A stretch of 64,000 nucleotides of DNA from Salvator merianae (taxonomy: Eukaryota > Chordata > Lepidosauria > Squamata > Teiidae): the NCBI GenBank assembly GCA_003586115.2, contig QVOM02000042.1, positions 77,605,636 through 77,669,635 of the forward strand. Direction: 5' to 3'. Of the stretch, positions 23,353 to 36,479 are shown one piece after another; the first letter of the stretch is position 1, and each line of letters opens with the position of its first letter. Under the pieces are notes generated by a model. It saw nothing but the letters and a program-made list of their open reading frames with translations. It was not told the origin of the DNA and made no database searches. A program made the translations under genes and the position numbers.

Positions 23353-26300
23353 TTAGCATTTCTGTGGGTCCTCCCTGATCTATATAGTTCTCCAATTCCA
23401 ATTCCTATAGTACTATGCCATTCATCTAACATCAGTACAATCCAATTTGTGGTTACCTCTGCTAATCAACAGCCCATTTATTTTTTTGGGGCTGTTTTCA
23501 CCTGGTGCAGGCTACCCCATGCTATGCTAGCCTGCACTAGGTAGTCCAGCCCATGCTGGACCAGACTATCCCTAGTGTGGGCTAAGGGAGTTCTGCGTGT
23601 TGGCTGGCCTGTGCTGGATTCAAAGGCTGGGCCTGGTCTTCACAGCTGCTGCCCAGCCTTCAAAGACTGGGAATGAAAGTCCTTAACCTTTGCAGTTTCT
23701 GGCTGATGCCACCAACTTCTGGCATCACTTCTGGTGATGCTTCCTGGTGCACTGCTGAAAAGCCACCCTCCCTGACTGTATTCTGGATTATGGAAGTGTG
23801 CAGTGCTGTCTACATGTCTCCGTAGTCTGGAATACAGAGTCTGGTCCTCTAGTAGACCTCACTGTTGAGGTCTACTGCAGGACTGAGATAGGGTGCTGTT
23901 TTGGAACTCTGTCCGTATTCAATGTGGATGAAGCATTCTAGCAGGAAGTGGGACCTGTTCTGTCCCACACTAGTGTGTGGACAGCAAGCCTCTGGAATTC
24001 TTCTTATCATAGGAGGTAAAGGCAAGTGTGGAAAATGGCCTTTCTTTCAATCCTGAGGCAAACTTGGGCTCTTACTTTGCCTTTCATTTTCTCAAAGAAT
24101 AATTGCTGCTCTTGTAGAAGTATCTGGATGTGGGAATTGCCCACCCACCTTCCTTTGGTTTCTTTGCGTGCTTCCTGAATATGGGTACTTTTGTAAGAAC
24201 AGTGATTCTGCAAGGAAATGACAGACAAGGTAAGCAATCAGGCTTGAAGGAAAGCTTGGTATCAGAGTTGGATTTTCTGTCATGCCTGTATTGTGCTACG
24301 GGTATGTGTAGCAATCCCAATATAGCCCTGGGAAAATTGCTGTTTTTAAACTGCATCAGGAGGCACTTTAAGTGGTGGTGTAAAGTTCAGGCCTGTTGAG
24401 GGGGAAGAAACTATGAGATAACAAAAAAAAGAGATAATTTTGCTATGGTCTGTATCTGATGTTTTGGTACAAAACCCACTTGAACCATGTATTGATAAAT
24501 AATTTTGACTTCACAGGAGTTTCTCAGGAGGTTGAATTTACATGACTTAAATAATCACAGTGTTACCAGTTGTGATCGAGATATGTGTATTATGTGGGGA
24601 AATAAGCTAGTTGAACCACAAACCCCAATGAGATCTTCAGAGCTTTATGGTTTTAATAACAATAAATTGGCAAGTTAAAACAATACAAGCAGCAGGGCAA
24701 GATAGATTCGAAAAGGCAGTTTCTTTAATAAAAGAGATTTTATTAAGAAAGCAGCAGCAAAAGAGGAAAATGGCCATTTCTGGTGGGTGCTGTGCAGAGC
24801 ACTTTAAAGAGATAAAAAATAGAAGCAAATGGGAATCCCAATGAATGACATAGGCACAAAGCAAACCAAATAAGGTGCAGTAGCTTGGCATAGGAAAAAT
24901 ATCCAAGGTGAATTTTGGCAGTTTGAAAGGCACAGAGAAAAAGAAGGAAAGAACCTGACCTAAAAATACCCTACACTAATATACCTAACCAGGAGCAGTT
25001 GGTTCTTACCCTTGCCGACATGAAACGGACTTGGGAGCAATGTTGAGGCAGATAAGATGAAACTGGACTGGCAGAACTTCTTTGCTGGATGGAAGATCAG
25101 GGGAGGAGAGAGAAAGAGAGAGCTGCTCCTGGGTGTCTTATTTTTATATTCTCTAAATCTGGGGGCAGAGACCCTGCTCCTACAGTCCAGCCCGGGTGTG
25201 TGTGTGTCAGGAATCTCATACAGGTGAATGACAATCTTCAAGCAGGAAGAGAGGTGGGAAAATTAAACAAGGAGTAGGTACAAGCTATGGGGTGGGGGTT
25301 GGAGGTTCGATACAGAGGTGAGTGATGAAGGAGAGGCTAGAGGAACAGTGGAAAAAAGAACAAAGGTGATATGTGACTTAGGAAGTTCTGGCTTCAGGAC
25401 AGAGAGGATTTTGATTACACATCTGAGTTGATGACTTGGCTCCATTGCAGATAATGATCCAATCTGAATGCATTAACCCTATCCAACGTTCCAGGCAAAG
25501 ATCTCTCCAATATTTACTGTAAATAAAAGCTGGTCTGGGTTACCAAATACCTCTTATTCTTTAAAGCCTTGTTTTCCTCACATAATTCATTCACAGTTGT
25601 ACTTGCTGAGATAAATAGATTATTTCCTCTCTGGCCATTCTCAACTTCCTCAACTTCTGCTCTGCAGACAAAAACCCGTTTTGCAATCTTTTCCTTCCTT
25701 GCCAGAATGGAGGGTTGTATTTCAAAAGTATATTTTTGGATCTTTGATATGGTCTGATACAGAAATCTCAGGTTTTCTGATCATAATTCTGTACTTCCAG
25801 TCCGAATGACAATAATATGCTAGTAGCACAATATTCATATAATGTCCAGAACTGTCTGTGCCTCAGCAGAGCTGTGCCTTTGTTGGCATTTCACTTTCAA
25901 AGTAGGGGATTTGGGGAAGCACATGGCTACAAGAGAGTTTTGTTTGCTTTTTGTCCTGGTGGGACTCATCCATGTGCAGGTTGCTTAGCTCAAATTACAC
26001 ACCTATCCAAAATTGAAATCATCCAGACCCACGTATCTGATTCAGCATTATTTGTCTAGCTAGCAGGAAATCTGGCAAACTGTTTAACAATTTTTATGTC
26101 AGTGTTCTTAACCCTTTCAAGTTTCATAAAGGAATGTGCTGAGGAAAATGAATTAAAGTCACTGCTGCAGAATATTGCACTTATGCATAGCTAGAAGAGG
26201 CCAGTCCCAATCAGGGAAAGAAAGTCTGCAGAAAAAAACAGAAGCAGACTTTCACATCTGAGTCCTCTAGACACAGGATGGCCTCTATTTGAATAAAAAA

Positions 26301-26420
26301 TAAGGTGTGACCCCAGTACAATATTGTCAGCTTTTTTGCTGTAGGTGGGAAACTTAAACAATATTAAGCTGGTAAATCTCATATTTACTAGCCATCATTT
26401 GTCTCTCAGTTTGTATATGT
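23353..26420. other. Intergenic, unassigned
   Basis: 23490-23660 contains overlapping small palindromes (cctggtgcagg, tgctggaccag) and may be a decayed element. Elsewhere no gene or nameable repeat was seen. The short simple run gtgtgtgtgtgt lies near 25196. Confidence 0.35.
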
Positions 26421-26425
26421 TTAAA

Positions 26426-26541
26426 GCTGCATCCAAGATGCTACATACTTATTCCACTATATCTGGATATTCCAGAATAAAGCATGGATATTCTGGAATA
26501 TCCAAATATAATGGAATACGTAAGCTATGTCTGGATGCAGC
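26426..26541. mobile_element. 116-bp palindromic MITE
   Basis: Starts gctgcatccaagatg and ends atgtctggatgcagc. The interior arms ggatattccagaat and attctggaatatcc pair around a short AT-rich loop, so nearly the whole unit folds back. A related end (gctgcatccagacagg) stands at 30238. No target duplication is clear. Confidence 0.75.
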
Positions 26542-26544
26542 CTG

Positions 26545-29110
26545 AGAGAAATAGCAGGAAACAGCACAAGCACGTCTGATCGCACCCTATGTGTGGGAAC
26601 TATGTCGTGGTTTCTACTGTTACCGAAGTGTGATCTACCTCAGCTATTATTAGTGGCTGTTAGTGACAGTGGAAATCTTCCAGGGAGGGTTTGCTGTTTC
26701 CCTACCTAGCAAGGCCTAGACAGCCAGACACTGGTGAGGAAAATGCATCAAGCCATGCAAAGATCCCAACTGTCATGAATCCAGTTTTTTCCGCAATATG
26801 GTAGCTGGAAGAAACTACCTTCTCCTACCTCCTGTGACCCAGACAATCACTCATGAGCTTAGACTGGTAAGATAGCAGCACTGAAAAAAACTTTTAAAAA
26901 GTAAAAAAAGTAAAACAAACAAACAAAAAAGATGCTAATATGCTTACATGCAAATCTGGAATTATTGCCATTTAAACAAAATTATACTGCCTCAAAGCGG
27001 AGAAGATTAGGTGACTTTTGTGTCTGTTCCGTCTGCTTGCTCAGGTGTCAGCTGTCAAGGTGACTTAAAGAACTCTGCTTACCCTCCCTGCTTATCTTCT
27101 TTTTTATTTTTAAACTGGATGCAGACTGGACAACCCTTCAGATAGAGGACTCATTTAAACAGTGACCTGTCTCCTTGTCAGCCCATTAATAGAGGGTTGT
27201 GATGAAGCAGGACAAATCAGTGACTCAAGCATGACAAAAGCAACATTATGTTGAAAAAACAAAGTTACAAAAATAAGCATTGCAAAAAGTGAAACATTAG
27301 CAGCGTCTGAGTGAAACAATAATGCTAACCATTTCCACTTCCCCCACAAAATGGCTAGAAGCCGCAAATACATAAAGGCCAACTTCATCTCACAACTGAT
27401 TGCTGTCTGTCCATAATGGTGTGGGGAACCTAATTTAGAATTGGCCCTGCTCATGAAGGTGGGAATAATGGTGACAAGCCTTGCTTCCAAGGATGTTGAT
27501 TCCACCTGATGATTCCAGGCCTCTCTAAGCAGTTCATTTTAATGAGTTGCAGTTTGGCACAAACCTTTATACACTTAAGGAAAACTGTCTTGGAGGAACA
27601 TATAGCCTGGCAACCTTTCTCAGGCATGCTAGTTAAGCAAGCTTAGGATTGTGATCATACTAGGGATTTTTAAAGCCACCTGAATAAAATGAGTGAATAA
27701 TTCCTAGGCGCACACACAAGAAAGTCTTCCAAACACAGCTACATAGATAGACGATTCAAAACTGACCCAAAGTGCAGCCTATTCACTTCTATCGGCAGCC
27801 TACAATGACTGCAGGGGGTGCTGCTCCCTGACTGGCCACTGGGTAGGAAATCCCCACCTCTTCGCTGAAGCTGTTTCCATCTCCTTTACTGCCAGGTTTT
27901 TGTTTGCAACTGCAAATAAAATTGGTTTTTAACTCAAATTTCTATCTCCTCACTTTGCTTTTTTTTTTAAGTCTACCTGCTTTTTAAGTACATTTCTAAG
28001 GAAGGCAGGATAGGAGCAATATTTTTAGTTTCAGGTTTGTTCGATCTGCTTAATTGTTGAGTTCAAAAAGAACCTCTGGCTACCAGCAAGAGCTCACTGG
28101 TACCCCTCCCTGATGGGTTCCTCCTCCGAGCAAAGGCTGTGATTAGTGGAGACGCTCCCTGCTCAGAGTAAGGCGACTCGAGAGTTGTTTTCTCCCAGCT
28201 GTTAAAGGGACAAATAATTACTAGCTTGGAGGCAGGGTAAGATTAATGTTTTTGTTTCTGGTTTGGCTCCTCAGGGTCAAATTCGTCCAGAAAGCGACTG
28301 AAATAGCTAGTCTGAACAGACCCTAAATTTCATATTTTAAGCCCTAAAGACTGTGCTACCACATGCAATACTTGAACAATATGTATCAGTATGTTTAGAC
28401 TGCAGAAGACGATGCACACTGTTTAACTATAGGCTTAAGTCTGAGTTAGTCCATTGTTTTGGAATTATGCACAGTCCAATACTCTATGTATTTTCACAGA
28501 ATTAAAGCCAGTTAAATTCAGGAGTGTAGAACTACTTACTCCTATGTAAATGTTAACTGATTGCTTGCTTCAAGATGTGTGATTTAATACTTCATAAGAT
28601 ACCGGATCTTATCTTGTATGTTAAGAGAGCTTCATGTACATTAGCCTTATAATCCTTAAAGCAACAGTGTGAGATAGATTGGCTTTCTTAACCTCCACAT
28701 TTAGGCTTCCAGATGGAAAGGGCAGTTGTTTAGAGTATAAGAAGGAGCATTACTAGTTTTGAAAAGCAGCATTACTGTGGTTTTGTAGAATATAGCCTGC
28801 ATGCCCAATCTTTGAATGCAGATCACAGTTCAAGAAATGGTGGGAAATTTGGGAGAAAATAGGAGCAGAGTTTTCAGTGCATGTTTACAGAGGAGTCTGG
28901 TGTCACTGTAGAGTATGACCAACAAGGCTGGCATGATAGCAGGAAGTGCCTGGCCGTGTCTTCATACTCAGCAACCATTTCCAGGAACTGTGTATGTCCA
29001 AATGCTTGTGCACTGGAATGTGCCAGTTGATTGACAAAATAGCATGCTTCCACCATAGCCATGCATGTACTCTTGAGAGCTGATGCAGAAGAGGGAAAGA
29101 AGTGCTTTCA
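26545..29110. other. Intergenic, nothing recognised
   Basis: No conserved exon or nameable repeat. A poly-T run lies near 27958-27968. Confidence 0.35.
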
Positions 29111-29111
29111 T

Positions 29112-29153
29112 CAACCAACCAACCAACCAACCAACCAACCAACCAACCAACCA
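29112..29153. repeat. (AACC)n microsatellite
   Basis: About ten units of ccaa/aacc. Confidence 0.95.
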
Positions 29154-29998
29154 GAAACCATTATAATATAGCATTGCTGTAAGATTTAAATGAGTTTTGA
29201 ACTAAACAGTTTGGAGTCACAGTTTTCCTGCTTAACTAACCACCTTTGTCTTAATGAATAAAGACAAGACATAAGCTCATATTTCTACAGCCTACTGAAC
29301 CATTCAAGTGCAGTAGCCAAATGGAGAAAAACAAGTTGCCAGACTTGAATTACCCTTTGGTCACCATGGGCATGTGCTCAGCCGGAGGGGGGGATGTCTG
29401 GACCCTTGAAGCCTTAATCTATCCCTGCAGGTTGGTCATAGGATGCTTTTATTTATTATATATTTTGCAGTAAAGAAGGATAGCGACTTGATATGGATGA
29501 TATGATGCAGACAGTACTGATGGGATTGCCCACATTAGCTTCCTAAAGCATGAAGCTGGCTCAAATGGCCTGGACTGTTATGGATTCGCTATATTTCTCA
29601 GTGGCATTTGTATGCACTGTATGTGATTGCCCCGCTGAGCTGTGTGCAGAGTGGGCAATGTTGTATACAACACTGGATAGCATTCATGGACTCTGCCTTC
29701 TCTGGAGACAGCTCTGCAAAGTTCTCCCAGGTTGCAAAATATGCACTGTGGAGCTGCATCACACACAGCTTTGTGCTTGACAAAACTAGAATAAAATTTG
29801 CACCCTTCAATACCTACATACCTGGGCACCGCCTAATCATGCTTGGGACTGTACTGTAGTTTTCTAAATGATATGTTACATAAGAACTTTGCTATGAGCA
29901 TTCAGAAGATCATTCTGTTTGAACTGAGGTAATGATATGGTTGTGTACCTTACTGTAAGATGGACGTGAAGAATTGCAAAATTCGTGGGAAGATTAAA

Positions 29999-30038
29999 TG
30001 TAAAGTTGTAGACCTAGATGTAAAGTTGTAGACCTAGA
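29999..30038. repeat. Perfect 20-bp tandem duplication
   Basis: tgtaaagttgtagacctaga occurs twice, head to tail, without mismatch. Confidence 0.95.
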
Positions 30039-30237
30039 TACCCACAACTTCCCCTCTAGATATTTGAATTGTTTGTCTCCCATTAACCCGAACTGTTAGT
30101 CATGTTGGTTGGAGGTGATGAGATTTAGAATCCAAAAAATCTAGAGGGAAGAAGGCTGCCTGAGAGAAAGTACCACATTAGGACTGCAATGCTATTCAGT
30201 ATTTGCATTTTCTAGAAATAGATCCCACTGCACTGAG

Positions 30238-30720
30238 GCTGCATCCAGACAGGTATTAAAACGTGTGATGGCTATGTTGGGATTGTCACACGTATCTGTG
30301 GCAACCCCAACAAAGTCCTACTATAAAGAGGTGAAATCCTGCTTTATCCTATTCCGGGAAAACCCAACTGTCATCGCAAGTTTTCCCAGAACGGTGTGAA
30401 AACCTACCGGCCTGGAAGCTCAGCAATAAGATCCTTTCAGAAAAGAAATGCCCCCCCTGCACATGCACATGGCCGAATCTGAGATGAACGGCCACTGTGC
30501 GTGTGTGTGTGGGACCATCATGGACCCAATGCTGGGTATTCCGTGCCATCGAAATACCCAAATGTGCATGCCACACCAGTGGAGAAGCCGGCCCTTGCCC
30601 TGTACTGTTGCCCAGCTATCTGGACAACAAGTGATTATTCCAAAGGAGCTTTACTCCAGAACATCACTAAAAAGCAGGATTTTCCAGAGACGTCGAGAGG
30701 TGGCCAGAGTCTTTTCTGTG
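30238..30720. mobile_element. Possible decayed DNA element
   Basis: Begins gctgcatccagacagg, like the MITE at 26426. Parts near 30350-30480 resemble 12160-12330. I could not find a matching right end. Confidence 0.3.
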
Positions 30721-31960
30721 CGGGAGATGCAGTTGTAGGCATGTGCTGCCAAGGTGATTTTGCTGTTGCCCATAATTTCTTGTCCAGCAACTTAGGTAGT
30801 TACAAAAATGCTTGAGAAGGGTGGATTTAGGGTGGGGAGAGGGGGTCAGAGCAAACTTTATTGAAAGAAAAATCCAAACCGTATGCAGAGAGACAAGATG
30901 CAGACAAAGCTGAACTATTGTTTATAAATGCTGCCAGGATTCTGACACGCAGCATAAACGAAGGAAAGCTCTCGCCCTGCTTGCGCTTATGGAATGCCTC
31001 AAATCGCCAGTTCAATATTTACCTTGCTATAATAGCCATAGGCCCTGGTGGGCGACACCCTGTGCAAACACCTAGCTGGAACCAAGCCCTGTTGAGAATC
31101 ATACCGCTCTGCTGACTGGAGTTGCCTGGAATATATGATATGACCCTTTTTGTAGAAACTGGGTGCAGGGAGGGTGTGAACAGAAGGAATGTGTTGGGAG
31201 ATCAAACGAGCAAGTACTTTGTGACTTGGGAATGTGATAAAGAGTTAAAAATACAGTTGTCTGCTGAGAAAGGGTTGCCAGAGTCTATGTGGGAAGATGT
31301 GGTGCTATAGTGGGGACGTTTCTCTGCTTGTATTTTTTTAATCCTTTCTTTTAGTGGCACTAGAAAGCAGTGTGACAAACCAGAACAATGCTTGTGAAGA
31401 TTTCTGGTACGCAGAAATGGGAAAGATTGTACTTTAAATTGTTGCAAAACAATCGATACATGTACTGCAAAGAGGTGCCCTGGGCTACATTAAATTCTGC
31501 TCTACTCCAGCTGCAAGTGTGATTGGCTAATTACACTACTCTGACAACAGGGTTAGGGGTCTCACCTATTCTCAAACTACATGTCTTGTTGCTCTCTCCT
31601 GGCTCTGGGCTTGCCAGTGGTTTACTCAGAAAGTGCAAAACCACTGAAATGAGCTCTCATATAAAGTAAAATCTTGTTCAGGTGTTGGAATGGTGTATCC
31701 CTTCAGTTTTCAGATAGGCTGAAAAAAATCACAAGTATCAGAGCTTTGGAAAATACCATGGTGATGGTACTTCATGCCCTATTTAAGCACAGGGGCTCCG
31801 CTTCTGGAAGAAGCTTGTGTTTTGCACATAAATAGACTCAGGCAGAAGGCTTTCTTGAAGCAAGGCTGGTGAAGCTCTGTGTGGATCAGATCAAACAGTT
31901 GTGCTATAGAGAAGCTCATGATCTGATGGTACAAATGACTTTTTGTATTTTATAGTATTT
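30721..31960. other. Intergenic, nothing recognised
   Basis: Short overlapping open frames only; no known domain. Confidence 0.4.
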
Positions 31961-31970
31961 TAACCCTCAT

Positions 31971-33313
31971 CAGTCCCCTTCAATGGATCACTGCCCTGTT
32001 GTGGTGGAGGAGTTTGCATAGCTCAGTGAAGCTAGGAGCTATGCTGTGCATGGCCACCCAAGAAGGATAGGTCAGAGTGGAGAGCTCTGACAACAGGTGA
32101 TCCACTGGAGAAGAAAAAGGCAAACCACTCCAGTATCCTTGCCAAAACAGACAGACGTTTATTGCAGTCAAAGACCAAATTGCCAACATTCACTGGATAA
32201 TGGAGAAAGCAGTGGAGTTCCAGAAAAAATATCTACTTCTGCTTCGTTGACTATGCTAAAGTTTTTGACTATGTGGATCACAATAAATTAAAGAGTTGGG
32301 AGTTCCAGATCATCTTGCCTATCTCCTGAGGAATCTGTATGCAGGTCAAGAAGCAACAGTTAGAACCGAATATGGAACAACTGATTGGTTCAATATTGGA
32401 AAAGGGATACAACAAAGCTGTATATTGTCACCCTATTTATTTAATTTATATGCAGAGTACATCATGTGAAATGCTAGGCTGGATGAATCCAAAGCTGGAA
32501 TTAAGATTGTCAGGAGAAATATCAACAAGCTCTGATATGCAGACAATATCACTCTGTTGGCAGAAAGTGGACAAGAGCTAAGGGGCCTCTTGATGAGGGT
32601 AAAAGAGGGAGAGTGCAGAAGCTATCTTGAAACTAAATATTAGGAAAAAAAACTAAGAACATGGCATCTGCTCCAATCACTTCCTGACATATAGAGGGCA
32701 AAGAAACGGAAGCAGTGACAGATTTTATTTTCTTGTGCTCAAAGATCACTGCAGACGGTGACTGCAGCCATGCAAGATGCTTGCTCCTTAAGAGGAATGG
32801 TGTGGGAAACCTGGACAGCATACCCAGAAGCAGAGACATCACCTTGCCGACAAAGGTCCACATAATCAAAGCTGTTGTCTTTTCAATAGTAATGTATGCC
32901 TGTGAGAGTTGGACCGTAAGATAGGCTGAGCGCTGAAAAATCAGCCGTTCCAAGTTGTAGTGCTAGAGAAGAATTTTGTGAGTCCCTTGGTCTGCAAGGT
33001 GATCTAATCAATCAATACTAAAGCAAATCAACTCTGAGTGTTCACTGGAAGGACAAATACTGAAGCTGAAGCTCAAATATTTTGGCCACATAATGGGAAG
33101 ACAGGGCTTATTAGAAAAGGCCCTGATGCTGGGAAAGATTGAAGACAAAAGGAAAAGAGAACAGCAAAGGATGGGATGGATAAACAATATTATGGAAGCA
33201 ATGAACATGAGCTTGAGCAAAATTTGGGAAACAGTAGAGGACAGAAGGACCTGGCATGCTATGATTCCTGGGGTCACAAAGAGTTGGACATGACTTAACA
33301 ACTGAACACAACA
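31971..33313 (+). mobile_element. BovB (RTE-clade) LINE, internally deleted
   Basis: The 5' part (about 31978-32145) matches the BovB leader: ggatcactgccctgttgtgg, then a 'gtccactggagaag..ggcaaaccactcc' type segment. It jumps directly to the reverse-transcriptase region at about 32160 (IANIHWIMEKA type, then FCFVDYAKVFDYVDHNKL). The endonuclease that normally lies between is missing. The catalytic motif near 32536-32547 reads YADN instead of YADD. The C-terminal region has SDFIFLCSKITADGDCSH type (about 32717-32775) and ESWTV (near 32900) strings. The 3' end is ggacatgacttaacaactga plus an ACA tail. A 9-bp direct repeat aaccctcat flanks it (31962-31970 and 33314-33322). It is inactive. BovB is widespread in squamates and known for horizontal transfer between vertebrates. 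Confidence 0.92.
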
Positions 33314-33890
33314 AACCCTCATTGATATGGGTGAGATAACTTTATACTACAACCAGGTGAAAGTGCTTGTTTATTTTTTTGTATGCAGTCAAAAAATATA
33401 ATTATGTAGTACTGTTTTATGATGACAGGGGGGGAAAAACCTTGCAGAAATCAGGCCAATACCATGATGGATTCGGTGCAAGGATTAAAAACAAATGGGA
33501 TACAAACTTACTCCACCATTTGCAGATTGCATCCTTTTTCACCTCTGCTGATAAGGGTTGGAAATATTTTTTAACCAGGGCACCATTGTTTGCATGAGCC
33601 CAGAAAGGCTGGGCAAGATTAGTTAATATATGAGGCCATTCCCAGCAGTTGCTGATACCCATAGATGGCACCAGAAATGTCTGGAACAAGCATGCTCTGA
33701 GATGTTTCCAGGTGTGCCCTTTGCCGCAGTCAACTGGCTGTCACTGGCCATTCAAAATGTTTCTGCATTAGGTGTTTCCGTGAACCAGTCTGATTCAAGG
33801 GAGAGTGCGTTTCACCTGCAGTTGTGCGCAGCAAGATGTATTTTATTTCAAATTCTGCTGATGCAGTGCAAGGTCTGAATTAACACTGAG
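33314..33890. other. Intergenic, nothing recognised
   Basis: No exon or nameable repeat seen between BovB and the next MITE. Confidence 0.4.
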
Positions 33891-33895
33891 GTCAA

Positions 33896-34014
33896 GGCCC
33901 TTTCCACACTGTGTCTTATTCCAGGATATATCCCAGAATAGGGGCTTGCCATCTGCATGCTAGTACAGACAGCAGGTCCCTATTCCTGGAACAAGACTCA
34001 GTAGAGAAAGGGCC
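33896..34014. mobile_element. MITE-like element, short copy of 'ggccctttccacactg' family
   Basis: 119 bp, starts ggccctttccacactgtg and ends gtagagaaagggcc. Internal arms attccaggatatatcccaga and caggtccctattcctggaac pair partly. A shorter relative of 22651-22830. Confidence 0.7.
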
Positions 34015-34754
34015 CAAGTTCGGTGCCTTTCACCATAGGTTTGTCTACATGAAATTAGGGATTTTTTTACTTCAGCCCTCTGATACCTCTTATGTTAGAG
34101 CATAAGAAGAGAGGCAGTTAAGAAAAGAGAAAAACAGCTTGCCTGTACTAAAGATGTAGGTGAAGGCTCAGAGATACTGGCTTGTTTAAAATAAATGTAT
34201 TGGCTAAGGTGGCATACGAACTGATGATGACATGTTTATGTGATTGCACATTGTACTCAGGACAACCCATTTCATTCTCCCCCCCCCCATACTTGATGCA
34301 CATGCTGTATGTAACCACCTGACCTTTGCTGCTAGTATGGAAACTATGGCAATTTTTCAAACTGTGATGAATTTAGGTGATGCAACAGTTAACAACAGAT
34401 ATGGAAATGAAACTGCGAATGAATACATGTGAAGGGCTTTCTTAAGCCCCTTTTTCAGCTGCCATATAGTCTATCCCAAGCCTTCAGATTAAGGGTGGCC
34501 TATGCATGCAGGGCTGATTGGTCAAGCTAGATGACCTCTCGTGCACCCCTCCCAAATTCACCCGGGTGTAACTGAGAGGATGCAGGCTGAAAGCACCACA
34601 GCTGCTGCCGCAGACAATAATGCCAGTCCACAAGGAGAGTATCCTCCCCAACTGCTCTTCTCTTCTTAAAGTACAGTCACTTTAAAAATCAAGAAGAAAG
34701 GATCTGAGGAGAGAGCAGGGGGAAAAATACTCTGCAGGCTGCCATAATCTAGAG

Positions 34755-35589
34755 CAGTGGCTTTCAAAATGTGGGGAAACGTATCATGTAATCTTCAAAG
34801 TAAGGGTGATGAATCAACTTCCTTGAAAGTCAGTTTGCTTACACATTACCAGTAGTGCTGTGTCAGTTCCTCATTCAGCTGGGGAAGCTTGGGAGCCTCT
34901 GGGCACAGGTTAAAACCCACAGTTCTCCTGGAACATTCTCCTGTGGCATTCACGGCATCCAGATAGCGAGGCGATACCCTGAACCATTGCTATTATGGGA
35001 AATCCAGCCATGATGCCAGATTTCCCATACCAGTGAATTCTTGCCTGTGTCCGCCTGCTGCTTCCATGATTGTTCCTCTTGAAAATTCTCGGATGCTAGT
35101 GAAGGGCAGGAGAACAAACAAACGGAAGTGGGTGGGCGGGTGGCTTGCAGACAGGAATTTTCAAGAAGAATGATCATGGAAGCAGCAGGCAGACACAGAT
35201 AAGAGCCCACAACTGCCTCCTGTGTTCTACGGGCATCCCTTGTTGAGTAACCTTGGACCAGTCATTGCCTCACAACCTAACCTACTTAGTAGCACTGCTG
35301 TGAGGAAAAAATGAAATGCGTGAATTGAATTTCCCGCAGTACCTGAAGCTGTGCCTCCAAGAGTTTCACTGTGGTATGTGGGCTTTTTTTTTTTTTTTTT
35401 AATTACTGCAGGACTTGAAAACCCTACAAAATGTTTCTAGATAGATTTCTCCGTGGGAAACCTTGAGTGATTGTATTTAGTGAGTGTACTGATACAAAGT
35501 TTTCTGATATGCACTGGCAGATATGCTGGAACTGTTATGAGATCAGTTAATGTGGGAAGAAGTTCTGAAAGTAAAAAGGTTGAAAACTG
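34755..35589. mobile_element. Possible hAT-like element enclosing an inverted repeat
   Basis: The left end cagtggctttcaaaatgtgg and right end 'aaaaaggttgaaaactg' resemble the CAG...CTG ends of non-autonomous hAT elements. No 8-bp target duplication is visible, so boundaries are tentative. Inside are the inverted repeat 35044-35198 and a T17 run (35384-35400). Confidence 0.35.
35044..35198. repeat. Inverted repeat, 46-bp arms
   Basis: Arms 35044-35089 and 35153-35198 are near-perfect reverse complements (cctgctgcttccatgat against atcatggaagcagcagg), separated by about 63 bp of G-rich spacer. Confidence 0.9.
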
Positions 35590-35787
35590 CTTTCTGAACA
35601 GTACAATTTGTACAGTTAACACTGGAAAAGGTTCAGCAAGGGACGGATAGATAGAGGACGCTGATATACCCAACTCAGAAATGCAGTTTGGCTGCCCCCA
35701 TGTGGTCATCTAGAGAATTTGCTCAACTGCATTGATATCCCATATTCTCTAGCATCACATGTTCACCCAAAGCTTCCCCACATGGAA

Positions 35788-35965
35788 GTGGCTGTAGCTC
35801 AGCGGTAGAACAAACTGCCTGGGAAGCAGAGTGTTGCCAGTTCAATTCCCAGCCTCTCCCTGGAAGTTGCCAGTGGCAAGCCACTTCTGTATCTCCACCA
35901 AGAAAACTGTATAGAGGTACCCATGGAGTCAACTATGTCTAGTTCCCTTGGGCAGAAGCTGATAT
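35788..35965 (+). mobile_element. tRNA-derived SINE with A and B boxes
   Basis: The head gtggctgtagctcagcggta carries an A-box-like segment. agttcaattccc (35839-35850) fits the B box, so an internal Pol III promoter is recognisable. The middle ccacttctgtatctccacca then aagaaaactgtatagaggta matches the conserved body of squamate SINEs also seen at 11130-11170. It is not a functional tRNA: a proper acceptor stem and anticodon arm are absent. Confidence 0.8.
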
Positions 35966-36479
35966 GAGGTAGAAACATACTTAACTTTCTACCAGCTAGC
36001 TAAATTCACTAATGACTATATGTGGTCATTAGTGATGCTATCTGTGGACTTCTGGGTGCAAGGGTGCGGAACCAACTAAAATGGTCTGTTCCTAGAGACA
36101 TCTGATGGGTTCCTGAATGCTCTGGGAGAATTTTCAGAAGCCAGAGCTAAAGGTCCCATCAGTTTCCTGGTGGACTAACAAAATAATGATGGGCCATTGA
36201 GATAATTGCTCCTGGACATTCTTCCCAGTGCATATGTTACCCCTTGGTTTTCTGCGGAGAAAGCCAAGAGATGAGCAGAAGACAAGTGGCATGCTACTTG
36301 TTGTGAAGGTGACTGAACATGCATATGAGCACACAACTGTGCCTACTGTGAGGTGGGGAAGGATGCAAAAAAGGCTTATTTTTCGTTGCATTTCAAGTAG
36401 CTGTTCAGCACACGTTTTGCTGAACCAGTTCAGTAAGAACTGGGTTTGTCCAAATAGAGGGTGTTCATAGCTTTGCTTT

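Noticed and set aside
29112..29153. Regular repeats suggesting a CRISPR-like array
   Set aside because: A plain tetranucleotide microsatellite without spacers, in a vertebrate genome.
35788..35860. Possible tRNA gene with A and B boxes
   Set aside because: No complete cloverleaf or plausible anticodon arm; followed by a SINE body. It is a tRNA-derived SINE.
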